DNA of 64,000 nucleotides from Chryseobacterium aureum (GTDB lineage: Bacteria; Bacteroidota; Bacteroidia; Flavobacteriales; Weeksellaceae), in NCBI RefSeq assembly GCF_003971235.1, contig NZ_CP034661.1, positions 3,224,001-3,288,000 of the forward strand, given 5' to 3'. Below, piece by piece: positions 7,876 through 15,949 of this stretch. The number at the start of each line of letters is the position of its first letter. Positions within the stretch are counted from its first letter, which is position 1. The notes under the pieces are model-generated. The model worked only from the letters and a program-made list of their open reading frames with translations, searched no databases and had not been told where the DNA came from. The translations under genes were made by a program, and so were the position numbers.

Positions 7876-9840
7876 TTATTTTACTTTTGTATATTTAAAC
7901 TCTAAATAATTTCTTTGAAGGAAATTACGCGCTTTATTACTACTCACATCATAAATTACATATTCACCCGTTTGACCATCAAACAAATGCAACTCTCCTC
8001 CCTTTTTCATTCCTACAAAATAATGACCTTTAGTGGAATCTTCAAAAGTTCCTTTTATGCGATATTTTTCTTTAACACCATAAATTACTACTACGTCTCC
8101 TTCTGTCATTAATTCCTTCATTCTTGGGATTGTTGAAGGTCGAAAACTTCCGCCCCCACATTTTGCAGCCACTACTTCTAAATCTTGATATCCTGACGAC
8201 TTAGCCAAACGTAATTCTCCTGTTCTCAAAAACTCCACAATAACTTCTGCAGTATTGCCACAATTGGTCATACTCACTTGTTTTACAGCATCGCCTACCG
8301 ATTTATGATTAAAATAAGGCATTGCTTCTTTCATTTTTTCAAAAGGATTTTCAATTATGGTATTTGAAAATTGTTTTTCCCCTTTTATAAATGCTTTTAC
8401 TTCTGCTTCAACGGTTGTTTCTACAATAGAGCTGCCTGGCGGCACATGCCCACCCAGATGTTCCAGCTCTTCTACTAATTTTTCTCCCCGTAAATTACGC
8501 CATTTTTTGTAGAACATATGCATTTCTGCTTTGGTAAACTCTTCTACCACTTCACCTTTGTAAACAGCAGCATAGGCATTTAAAAATTTCCCATTCCTTC
8601 GTCCAAATAAGAAAACTACCCCGTTTTCTGTCATTGTATTCCCAAGAGCTCTGTATTCCGCTCCGGGGAAAATTTCCCGGGGTTCCACTACTTTTATGGT
8701 ATTTCTCTGGAAATTAGAAATATTGGTTTCCAGCACAGCTTTTAATACCAAAGTCTTAAGATAATTCTTTGCACTTCCATCTGTCATTTTTGCAATCAGT
8801 TTGGCTGCTCCGCTATAAAAACTGCCTACTACAGTTAAACCTGCCAGTGCAATACCTCCCACCATATAAATCTCTTCCCAGACTGCCAGAAATTCCGTTC
8901 CACCTTCATATTTTGCAATTTCTTCTTTAAATGCCTGCACCGTAAGATCTGCTCCCGCCAAAGAAATATCAGCAGCAGCCAGTAAAATAAAATAGGGGTT
9001 TCCGGTGGTTGCCAACGTGGCCACACCAATCACAACAGCTACGAGATTAGCTGCTATACGGATATTCTTCTGCACAACTGCCCATTCTTCTGCATCTGCC
9101 AATGCCTTCAGATAAATAGCAGGCACCAGATAGGTTTCTTCTTTTTCTCCGCTGATATCTGTGAGATAGACCATATCCAGAGGATGAAACTGTGCTCCTT
9201 CATCCAGATCTTCTGTAACGGTCTCTTTTGCATTTGGATCTCCTTCTTTCGGAATAATTTTTACATTTCGCTGTACCTCTTTCTGTTGTTGCAATAGAAA
9301 CGTATCCCTGTACTGATCATCACTTCTCTGAAAAATGCCTCCTTCGAGAATGTTGCTGTTGATTTTATAGCCCTTCCCAATAATAAAGGATTGAGCTTCT
9401 TTTTTCCGCTTATCATTATTGGCAAACAGAGAAAACAGCATCATGATATGGGCCAGGATCATCCGGTTGCTTTGCATCTTACCATCATATTCTGTACTTC
9501 CGTCTAAATTGTAATAGATCCTGTTCAGCTTATCCGGATTTTCGCGGAAGTATTTAAGAACAGGAACCGGATCTCCGATTGCTTTGAAAACCTGTATCAC
9601 CGCAGAACTGCTGTCCTTAAAAATATTTGAGTCATCTGCATTTGAAAGGATTTCAAGATGATTAAAAAACGTCAGATTGTCAATCTGCGCAGAAAGTCCA
9701 GACAAAATAGTTTCAGGAATATTTTGGTAGATGAACTTCAAAGACTCGGAATCTTCATACTTTTTGAAAGCATCTGCGAAATTTTTCAGGAAATATTTGT
9801 AATCCTTATCATAATCATCAATATCACCATAGCCTAACAA
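7876..9840 (-). CDS. Polymorphic toxin with C-terminal papain-fold (Tox-PL-like) domain
   Basis: This 654-residue protein has a central hydrophobic alpha-helical stretch (about 240-330, Ala/Val/Gly-rich) and a C-terminal toxin domain (about 510-654). The toxin domain carries the papain-fold toxin signature: Cys527 in TNCGNTAEV, His606 in GHYF and Asp621 in FDGQTG. Such domains are predicted deamidases or proteases of host proteins. The Imm35 gene directly downstream supports the assignment. Start: 9840 is TTG and no ATG fits. The frame is open back to 9939, where an in-frame TAG separates it from the 143-residue frame at 9940-10371, so the native protein may be about 830 residues. No delivery-system domain was recognised. 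Confidence 0.8.
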   Translation of the reverse strand: MLGYGDIDDYDKDYKYFLKNFADAFKKYEDSESLKFIYQNIPETILSGLSAQIDNLTFFNHLEILSNADDSNIFKDSSSAVIQVFKAIGDPVPVLKYFRENPDKLNRIYYNLDGSTEYDGKMQSNRMILAHIMMLFSLFANNDKRKKEAQSFIIGKGYKINSNILEGGIFQRSDDQYRDTFLLQQQKEVQRNVKIIPKEGDPNAKETVTEDLDEGAQFHPLDMVYLTDISGEKEETYLVPAIYLKALADAEEWAVVQKNIRIAANLVAVVIGVATLATTGNPYFILLAAADISLAGADLTVQAFKEEIAKYEGGTEFLAVWEEIYMVGGIALAGLTVVGSFYSGAAKLIAKMTDGSAKNYLKTLVLKAVLETNISNFQRNTIKVVEPREIFPGAEYRALGNTMTENGVVFLFGRRNGKFLNAYAAVYKGEVVEEFTKAEMHMFYKKWRNLRGEKLVEELEHLGGHVPPGSSIVETTVEAEVKAFIKGEKQFSNTIIENPFEKMKEAMPYFNHKSVGDAVKQVSMTNCGNTAEVIVEFLRTGELRLAKSSGYQDLEVVAAKCGGGSFRPSTIPRMKELMTEGDVVVIYGVKEKYRIKGTFEDSTKGHYFVGMKKGGELHLFDGQTGEYVIYDVSSNKARNFLQRNYLEFKYTKVK

Positions 9841-9939
9841 TATATTCAGATCTCTGAATTCCTGATAAGAACAGGTTTCCAGAATAATTGCTTTTTCGTC
9901 ACTTTTTGCATAGAAAAAACTGATTCTGTAGAAGATTTT

Positions 9940-10371
9940 CTATTTTCTAACGGCTATTTCGTGGCTTATTTGGGTCTGGCTCCATTTTACTGAAACATTT
10001 TCTGCTTTTGAGTTCAGGTAAGCTTTCAGCCTGATGAAATTTTTTCCCGGAAGAGAAAGGCTCTTGTTTTGAATTTTAAATTGATAGTCAATCGGATTAT
10101 ATTCCAGAATATAATCTCTCATTCCACTGTTGGCATACTTAATTTTTGAAACCAGAAGTTCCAGATTGATATATTCATCTGTCTGCCAGTCTGTAATATC
10201 TGAAAACAAAGTTGATGGTAAAGAGGTTTCTTTTTGTAAATCTGTGGATTGCTTTACTGTTTTGCTTAAAAGAGATTCATTAGGTACAAGATGACTTGAT
10301 AAAGACTTCAGCATTTTTTTGCTCGTTTCATCGAAGTCGTCAAAATCATTAAAATAATTGAAATAGCTCAT
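9940..10371 (-). CDS. Probable N-terminal part of the toxin, ended by an in-frame TAG
   Basis: This 143-residue frame starts with MSYFNYFNDFDDFDE, an Asp/Phe-rich opening without signal peptide, and ends at TAG (9940-9942). The next frame continues in the same register for another 687 codons with normal-looking protein sequence and no good start codon. The likeliest reading is that this is the N-terminus of the toxin, broken by one nonsense codon. A separate small adaptor or chaperone gene is the alternative. No known domain was recognised. Confidence 0.55.
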   Translation of the reverse strand: MSYFNYFNDFDDFDETSKKMLKSLSSHLVPNESLLSKTVKQSTDLQKETSLPSTLFSDITDWQTDEYINLELLVSKIKYANSGMRDYILEYNPIDYQFKIQNKSLSLPGKNFIRLKAYLNSKAENVSVKWSQTQISHEIAVRK

Positions 10372-10374
10372 TGC

Positions 10375-10512
10375 TTAAAATTTTAGGTTAATAAAAAATT
10401 CAGCATGAAAATCGAAACAAAGTGTAGGTAAAGATTCAAATCTCTGATCATTAACATTAATCCCATATAATATCTGGCGCAGAATCTTCCTAGCTTTGGT
10501 ATTGAATTTCAT
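10375..10512 (-). CDS. Possible 45-residue small protein upstream of the toxin
   Basis: An ATG-started frame of 45 basic residues (starting MKFNTKARKILRQ) ends 3 bases before the ATG of the 143-residue frame. Tight spacing and the same strand suggest a leader or small regulatory gene. No homologue is known to me, and its start lies inside an inverted repeat, so it may be untranslated. Confidence 0.3.
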   Translation of the reverse strand: MKFNTKARKILRQILYGINVNDQRFESLPTLCFDFHAEFFINLKF

Positions 10513-10540
10513 ATTTGTGTTTTATTATCGCAAATATGAA
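10508..10540. promoter_or_regulatory. Inverted repeat upstream of the toxin locus
   Basis: Perfect 10-bp arms TTCATATTTG (10508-10517) and CAAATATGAA (10531-10540) are separated by 13 bases, one and a half helical turns. On the minus strand the upstream arm contains CATATTTG, one base from the -7 consensus, so this could be an operator over the toxin promoter. Confidence 0.4.
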
Positions 10541-10618
10541 TGCGGAAAACGACAGAACTTGACGTATTAAAATTTAGTTCGGGTAATATAATGTTGTACC
10601 GTGATTATTGAAAAACAA

Positions 10619-10652
10619 AAAAGCCCTCCGTAAGTTATTACAGAGGGCTTTG
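10619..10652 (-). terminator. Terminator of the first tRNA unit
   Basis: AAGCCCTC / GAGGGCTT stem, extended by inner GTAA / TTAC, immediately downstream of the distal tRNA-Leu(UAA), with T-run on the minus strand. It is a near copy of the hairpin at 10980-11012. Confidence 0.8.
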
Positions 10653-10736
10653 TACCCCAGACGGGACTTGAACCCGTACGTCCTTGCGGACACAGGATTT
10701 TAAGTCCTGCGTGTCTACCAGTTCCACCACCAGGGC
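10653..10736 (-). tRNA. tRNA-Leu(UAA), distal copy
   Basis: An 84-base tRNA with a long variable arm, as expected for a class II tRNA. The anticodon loop is CTTAAAA on a CAGGA/TCCTG stem, giving UAA. The T-arm is ACGGG-TTCAAGT-CCCGT. The 7-bp acceptor GCCCTGG pairs with CTGGGGT through three G-U pairs. CCA is not encoded. Its sequence is identical to 11014-11097. Confidence 0.95.
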
Positions 10737-10810
10737 ATGGTATGGACAAAAAAAAAGATTCGAACCTCGGTTCCAACCTTCTTAATAATTCTAAAAGTAT
10801 TTTTAGAATG

Positions 10811-10892
10811 TGCGGATGAAGGGACTCGAACCCCCACGCCTCACGGCACCAGATCCTAAGTCTGGCGTGGCTACCAATTACACCACATCCGC
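10811..10892 (-). tRNA. tRNA-Leu(UAG), distal copy
   Basis: An 82-base class II tRNA. Anticodon loop CTTAGGA on CCAGA/TCTGG gives UAG. Acceptor GCGGATG/CATCCGC is perfect, discriminator A, CCA not encoded. Identical to 11184-11265. Confidence 0.95.
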
Positions 10893-10979
10893 TGGTTTGC
10901 CTTTTTCTTTTTACAGATTCCGGCTGTATTTCTTACAAATATAAAATATTTTATTGAAAGAACACTCTCTATTAAAACA

Positions 10980-11012
10980 AAAAACCCTCCGTAAGATATT
11001 ACAGAGGGTCTT
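10980..11012 (-). terminator. Terminator-like hairpin inside the tRNA array
   Basis: ACCCTC / GAGGGT stem with the same inner GTAA...TTAC as the hairpin at 10619-10652 follows the proximal tRNA-Leu(UAA). It was duplicated with the tRNA unit. Confidence 0.7.
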
Positions 11013-11013
11013 G

Positions 11014-11097
11014 TACCCCAGACGGGACTTGAACCCGTACGTCCTTGCGGACACAGGATTTTAAGTCCTGCGTGTCTACCAGTTCCACCACCAGGGC
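11014..11097 (-). tRNA. tRNA-Leu(UAA), proximal copy
   Basis: Identical in sequence to the tRNA-Leu(UAA) at 10653-10736: class II cloverleaf, anticodon UAA, CCA not encoded. Confidence 0.95.
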
Positions 11098-11106
11098 ATG
11101 GTGTGG

Positions 11107-11179
11107 AGCGAAAAACGGGATTCGAACCCGCGACCCCAACCTTGGCAAGGTTGTGCTCTACCAGCTGAGCTATTTTCGC
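11107..11179 (-). tRNA. tRNA-Gly(GCC)
   Basis: A 73-base tRNA with anticodon loop TTGCCAA on CAACC/GGTTG, giving GCC. Acceptor GCGAAAA/TTTTCGC is perfect and the discriminator is U, as usual for bacterial tRNA-Gly. It sits between the two leucine tRNAs of the proximal unit and has no second copy here. Confidence 0.96.
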
Positions 11180-11183
11180 ATAG

Positions 11184-11265
11184 TGCGGATGAAGGGACTC
11201 GAACCCCCACGCCTCACGGCACCAGATCCTAAGTCTGGCGTGGCTACCAATTACACCACATCCGC
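11184..11265 (-). tRNA. tRNA-Leu(UAG), proximal copy
   Basis: Identical to 10811-10892. It is the first gene of the array in transcription order. Confidence 0.95.
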
Positions 11266-11444
11266 TGGTTTTTTTATACTGTAAGTTTTAAAGAGCTTGC
11301 TTCGTTTTTGTGAGTGCAAATATAGGACAATTTCCTTTAGTACCAAACTTTTCGGGAAAAAAAATTAAAATTTCCACATTTTTTTTTCCCGGCACCTTTT
11401 ATTACATTTCATTTTCTTACTTTTACATTGTTAATATTTACGAT

Positions 11445-11822
11445 ATGGAATTACAAGGAACGGTAAAGAAACTTTTTGATGCTCAAACATTTGCGAGCGG
11501 GTTTCAAAAAAGAGAAATGGTTATTTTGACCCAGGAACAGTATCCACAGCCGATAAACATAGAATTTTTGTCTGATAAAATCAGTTTATTAGATAACCTT
11601 AAAGAAGGAGAAAACGTAAAGGTAGGAATCAACATCAGAGGGAGAGAATGGGTTTCTCCACAGGGTGAAACGAAATACTTCAACTCTATTACGGGATGGA
11701 GAGTAGAGAAAGTTTCTGAAAATGCTTCAGAACCTACTCAGGCGATGCCTCAGCAATCAGCATCTCCTGTTTCTAACGAAAATCCATTTGCCGGAGACGA
11801 CGATGATGATTTACCTTTTTAA
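11445..11822 (+). CDS. DUF3127 protein with SSB-like acidic tail
   Basis: The start chosen is ATG at 11445 (MELQGTVKKLFD), the usual start of the DUF3127 family. The frame is open another 45 codons upstream, but that stretch has no protein character. The 125-residue product has an OB-fold-like core (strands around GTVKKLF, REMVILT, INIEFLSDK, VKVGINIRGREW), a Gln/Ser-rich linker, and ends in DDDDDLPF. That tail closely resembles the C-terminal partner-recruiting tail of single-stranded DNA-binding protein. Function in the family is unknown; binding of nucleic acid is an inference. Confidence 0.85.
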   Translation: MELQGTVKKLFDAQTFASGFQKREMVILTQEQYPQPINIEFLSDKISLLDNLKEGENVKVGINIRGREWVSPQGETKYFNSITGWRVEKVSENASEPTQAMPQQSASPVSNENPFAGDDDDDLPF

Positions 11823-11845
11823 TTAAAGAATAATAGATCAACTAT

Positions 11846-11877
11846 AAATCCTGCTTTTTGAAGTGGGATTTTTTTTC
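11846..11877 (+). terminator. Terminator after the DUF3127 gene
   Basis: An imperfect stem AAATCCTGCTT / AAGTGGGATTT is followed by a T-run just before the aat start. Confidence 0.55.
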
Positions 11878-11883
11878 TAAAAA

Positions 11884-12537
11884 ATGGTTCGATTAGACGA
11901 AAACGAGATTTCATTTCCCGACCCGGAACTGTATGAGGGCCATGAGGGAATTGTTGCTTTTGGAGGCGACCTGTCTGTAGAGCGCATTTGGTTTGCTTAT
12001 CAACTGGGCATTTTTCCCTGGTCCAATCCCGGAGAAGAAATTCTCTGGTGGTGTCCGGATCCAAGATTTGTGCTGGTTCCGGAAGAATTAAAGGTTTCAA
12101 AATCCATGAGAAAGATCCTGAACAAAAATGTTTTTACTTTCTCGGAAAATCAGAACTTCAGGGAAGTGATCAGAAACTGCCAGCAGACTAACAGAAAAGG
12201 ACAGATGGGAACATGGCTTTCTGATGAACTGATGGAATCTTTTATCCAGCTTCACCAATATGGTCTTGCCAAAAGCATTGAGGTGTGGCAGGAAGGAGAG
12301 CTTGTAGGCGGCTTTTACGGGTTACAGATTGGAAATGTTTTCTGCGGCGAAAGCATGTTTGCTAAAGTGAGCAATGCTTCCAAAGCGGGATTTATCCATT
12401 TTGTGGAAAGTAATAAAAAAAACATTAAACTTATTGATTGCCAGTCCCATACCGACCATCTTGAAAGCCTGGGAGCGAAAATGATTCCTAAAAAAGAATT
12501 TCTAAAAATCTTACACGAAAACAATGAACGCAGATAA
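11884..12537 (+). CDS. aat: Leucyl/phenylalanyl-tRNA--protein transferase
   Basis: This 217-residue enzyme transfers Leu or Phe from tRNA to N-terminal Lys/Arg of proteins, marking them for ClpS/ClpAP degradation in the cytosol. Family signatures are visible: FPDPELYEGHEGIVAFGGDLS at the N-terminus in pieces, YQLGIFPW, WWCPDPR (about 58-64), and GGFYGLQIGNVFCGESMF in the GNAT-like core. The length is normal. It overlaps the following transporter gene by 14 bases. Confidence 0.95.
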   Translation: MVRLDENEISFPDPELYEGHEGIVAFGGDLSVERIWFAYQLGIFPWSNPGEEILWWCPDPRFVLVPEELKVSKSMRKILNKNVFTFSENQNFREVIRNCQQTNRKGQMGTWLSDELMESFIQLHQYGLAKSIEVWQEGELVGGFYGLQIGNVFCGESMFAKVSNASKAGFIHFVESNKKNIKLIDCQSHTDHLESLGAKMIPKKEFLKILHENNERR

Positions 12538-13402
12538 AGAAAAATGGGTTCTTCTGATTGTACTGAGTATTATCTGGGGATCATCCTTTATTTTAATTAA
12601 AAAGTCTCTGGAACATTTTAATCCGTACCAGGTAGGCTCTTTACGAGTTCTTATTGCCGGGATTATCTTGCTTCCGGTGGCAATTTCCAATTATAAACTT
12701 TTTCCTAAAAAACATCTGAAATGGTTAATTCTGGCTGCTTTTACAGGAAATTTCATCCCAATGTTCCTCTTTCCTATTGCAGAAACTGAAGTAAGCAGCA
12801 GCATTGCAGGAATTATCAACTCAATGATGCCTATTTTCGTGATTATTGTAGGGGCTTTGGTATGGAAATTTGAAACGACCAGAAAACAGATTATAGGTAC
12901 ATTAATAAGCTTTACAGGAGTCTGTATTCTTGCTTTTGGAGGAGGTGACAGCGGTGAATTGAAAATGATTCCGATCTTATTGTTGTTATTGGCTACTTTA
13001 TGCTACGCAATGAGTACAACGACTGTAAAATCAAAGCTTATGGAAGTTTCGTCTACTATTCTCTCTGCTTTTGTATTTTCATTTGTCTTATTATTTCCGT
13101 CTGTAATAGCATTGACAAGTACAGGTTTCTTTTCGGAATTCAGCTTTTCAAAAGATAATTTAATGGGGTTAATGTTTGTGAGCCTTTTATCAGTTTTCGG
13201 AACCGGTCTGGCGATGACAATGAATTACCGTTTGCTGAAAGTATCTTCTCCTCTTTTTGCTTCCACAGTTACTTTAATAATGCCTATTGTGGCTATTATC
13301 TGGGGAATTATAGATGGCGAAAAACTGACGTATTTACAATTTGCAGGGGCAGGAATTATTATTGGCGGGCTCATATTTTTAAGAACAAATCCGAAAAAAT
13401 AA
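12524..13402 (+). CDS. EamA-family (DMT) transporter
   Basis: This 292-residue inner-membrane protein has about ten hydrophobic segments in two EamA repeats; the first opens with LSIIWGSSFILIKKSL, the second with the region near LLATLCYAMST. Drug/metabolite transporters of this type export small metabolites, and the substrate cannot be told from sequence. Its start lies inside the end of aat (14-base overlap), so the two are likely co-transcribed. Confidence 0.9.
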   Translation: MNADKEKWVLLIVLSIIWGSSFILIKKSLEHFNPYQVGSLRVLIAGIILLPVAISNYKLFPKKHLKWLILAAFTGNFIPMFLFPIAETEVSSSIAGIINSMMPIFVIIVGALVWKFETTRKQIIGTLISFTGVCILAFGGGDSGELKMIPILLLLLATLCYAMSTTTVKSKLMEVSSTILSAFVFSFVLLFPSVIALTSTGFFSEFSFSKDNLMGLMFVSLLSVFGTGLAMTMNYRLLKVSSPLFASTVTLIMPIVAIIWGIIDGEKLTYLQFAGAGIIIGGLIFLRTNPKK

Positions 13403-13449
13403 ATTCATATTATAAATTAAATTATATTTGGGTGATTTAACTTATAACT

Positions 13450-14316
13450 ATGAAAAAAATTCTATTTTTTGGCGCTTTAGCCTTATCTGTCATTTCATGC
13501 TACAGTTCTGATGACACTCCTTTTGACAATAGTGATCCTTCTGCCCAAAACGTCATTCTTCCTACAAAAATGACAAAGGACGGTATTGTCATGAAAATCA
13601 ATTACAACGGAACCAAAATCATCAGCATGATTAACAATATTAACCATGGGCAGAGAATCGAGTTCACGTATACTGATGATTATGTGACCGGTATTAAAAA
13701 TTACGAGAATAATGTTCTTGAAAGTACGGTTGAATACGGGTATAATAACGGCCGTATGGCAACAGCAGTTACAAAGGAATACGCCAGCAACGGAACAGTA
13801 GAAAATACGGTTACATTTACCTATACCTATACAAGCACTACAGAAATCAGTGTCAAAAGACAAACGAATTCGGGAACCGCAGGCTCTTCTACCATTAATA
13901 GCGTATTTACCTACAATAACGGAAATATGGTAAGCAACATAGGCTCAGGAACAGGAACGGTCAATGGAAACACGGTGAATTACACTGAAAAAGAAACTTA
14001 TACGTATACGGATAAAAATTATCCTTTCAAAAATGTAAAGGGGTTTGACAAAATTATTTTCAATGGAAATGAAAGCAGTGACGGGGTAAGCATGCTGTTT
14101 TCAAATATAAAGAATTCCTTAAGCAGTTATAAAGGTGAATTCACCAATACGACAGCCGGAGGTGGAACCGGAAGCGGAACAAGTGCCCACAAATACACCA
14201 CCACATTTAATAGTGCCGGCTACCCTTCAGTAGAGGACAGACAAACAATGGATGCCAGTGGAAACCCAACCAGCAGTGCTCCCGATAAATTTATTTATGA
14301 ATACAATTTTCAATAA
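13450..14316 (+). CDS. Secreted lipoprotein with YD-like repeats
   Basis: This 288-residue protein has a lipoprotein signal peptide with lipobox LSVISC (Cys17). The mature part has repeated tyrosine-rich motifs (FTYTDDYVTGIKNY, VEYGYNNGRM, FTYTYTSTTEI) like short YD/RHS-type repeats common in Bacteroidota surface lipoproteins. It ends directly before a bidirectional terminator. Function is unknown. TATATTTG at 13423-13430 may be its -7 element. Confidence 0.75.
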   Translation: MKKILFFGALALSVISCYSSDDTPFDNSDPSAQNVILPTKMTKDGIVMKINYNGTKIISMINNINHGQRIEFTYTDDYVTGIKNYENNVLESTVEYGYNNGRMATAVTKEYASNGTVENTVTFTYTYTSTTEISVKRQTNSGTAGSSTINSVFTYNNGNMVSNIGSGTGTVNGNTVNYTEKETYTYTDKNYPFKNVKGFDKIIFNGNESSDGVSMLFSNIKNSLSSYKGEFTNTTAGGGTGSGTSAHKYTTTFNSAGYPSVEDRQTMDASGNPTSSAPDKFIYEYNFQ

Positions 14317-14344
14317 AAAAACCTGCATTTCAGCAGGTTTTTTC
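14315..14344. terminator. Bidirectional terminator
   Basis: A stem of AAAACCTGC / GCAGGTTTT with A- and T-runs on both sides lies between converging genes. Confidence 0.85.
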
Positions 14345-14359
14345 TTATTTAAGATTATT

Positions 14360-15742
14360 CTAGTTCTTTTTCTTCACTTTACTGGCTTTTACTTTTTTCA
14401 CCTCATCTTTAATAAAAGGATATTTTTTCTGCATATCTTTCGCTAAAGAAGGGTCAAGCTCTAACGCCTTTTGAAGTGATTCCATTCCTTTATCCTGGTC
14501 TTTCAGATTGTAATAGCAATTGCTCAGCTGATAAAAAAGTTCAGCTCTGTAATGTTTTTTTATCGCTCTGTTCAACACGGTTACCGCATCTTCATACTCT
14601 CCTACCAACATCAAAACTTCTGAATAAGCATACCAGTTGTAGAACCTTGAAGGCTCTGCATCCACCAGTTTTTTAAGACAGGAAAGGCTTTCTTCAAACT
14701 TCCCGGAATCTATGAATAAAAATGCGAGTCTTTTCTGATAGTCAAGATTATTTTCATTCAATTGGGTAGCTTCTTTGGCATAATGCAACGCTTCAGACAT
14801 TCCGCCCATCTCTTCATAAAGATAAGACTGTTCCATCATGGCAAGATAAAACTGAGGGTCTTCCCGCAATGATTTCTGGAATGCATTCAACGCTAAAATA
14901 GGCTGTTTCAATGCCTTATTGCACAATCCGATTTTATAATAAGTAAATGCTTTTGTATATTCCAGCTCAAGCATTTCTTCATAAGTCTCGATAGCCTTCT
15001 GGTATTGTCCCAAAGCTTCATAACAGGCTGATTTATTAGCATAGACCCCTACAGAGTTTGAGTTGATTGCTAACAGATAATCATAGCCTCTGATGGCTTC
15101 ATCATAATTTTTTCTGTTGAAATAGAATTGTCCGTATTCAAACCAGGCGGTTTCAGAATAAGGGAATTCATCTAAATATTCATTAAGAAAGGCAATAGCC
15201 TCCTCACTCTTATTCAGGTCACTGAAACACACCATTGCATTTTCCAGCGAATATTCATCCGTAGGATCTTCTTTCAGTGCTTTTCTGTAATGTTTAAGAG
15301 CGTTAAAAGGATCTCCGAGATTCACATATTCATCCGCAATAAAGTTGTGGAGAAAGTTTTCTTCTTCCTCTAATGTCAAAGCTTTTTTGCAGATTTCAAT
15401 GGATTTTCTGGGATTTCCTAGGTTCGAATAATACTTGGCGTAACAAACCAAAAAGTCTGTGTGCTCCATAGAAGCACCTTTCAACTCGTCAATAAGTTCT
15501 TTCGCGGCATTATACTCTTCCCACTCCAGAAGGATTTCAAGTCTTTTGATCTTAATATCCAACGAATTAGGGTGAAGCTTCAGACCATAATTAACAGCCA
15601 TATCGGCGTAATTAAAATCACCAAGCTCCAAATAATAAACGATGATGTCTTCTAACTCTTCGGTATCGAAGTAGAATTCGTCATTGTTTTCCATCATTTC
15701 CTCGAACTTCTTTACAAGTTCATTTCCAAAATACTCTTCCAA
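14360..15742 (-). CDS. Tetratricopeptide repeat protein
   Basis: This 460-residue soluble protein is built almost wholly of TPR units; examples are YYLELGDFNYADMAVNYGLKL, HNFIADEYVNLGDPFNALKHY and AYSEVLMLVGEYEDAVTVLN. It has no signal peptide, and the C-terminus is lysine-rich (KKVKASKVKKKN). TPR arrays mediate protein-protein contacts; the partner is unknown. Confidence 0.85.
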   Translation of the reverse strand: MEEYFGNELVKKFEEMMENNDEFYFDTEELEDIIVYYLELGDFNYADMAVNYGLKLHPNSLDIKIKRLEILLEWEEYNAAKELIDELKGASMEHTDFLVCYAKYYSNLGNPRKSIEICKKALTLEEEENFLHNFIADEYVNLGDPFNALKHYRKALKEDPTDEYSLENAMVCFSDLNKSEEAIAFLNEYLDEFPYSETAWFEYGQFYFNRKNYDEAIRGYDYLLAINSNSVGVYANKSACYEALGQYQKAIETYEEMLELEYTKAFTYYKIGLCNKALKQPILALNAFQKSLREDPQFYLAMMEQSYLYEEMGGMSEALHYAKEATQLNENNLDYQKRLAFLFIDSGKFEESLSCLKKLVDAEPSRFYNWYAYSEVLMLVGEYEDAVTVLNRAIKKHYRAELFYQLSNCYYNLKDQDKGMESLQKALELDPSLAKDMQKKYPFIKDEVKKVKASKVKKKN

Positions 15743-15949
15743 TAGTGTCCTCTTTGTCAGCCCAACGTCTGAATTTGCTTACAAACCTCGGCAAACGTTT
15801 AGTTAATAATACATCTGAAACTGATATTCAAATATTTATGCAAAGTTGCAACTTTTTTTTGAATTTTCCATTTCATTAATTTCTATTATAAAAATAGTAA
15901 AAAAAGAAAACCGATAAAAGGATTGTGGATAAAAAAAAGAAAATTGCGG

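Noticed and set aside
10619..11012. The two tRNA hairpins as attachment sites of a mobile element
   Set aside because: They are terminators duplicated with the tRNA genes, and no integrase or cargo lies between them.
11045..11284. 79-codon plus-strand frame
   Set aside because: It runs antisense through three tRNA genes; the tRNA assignments are certain.
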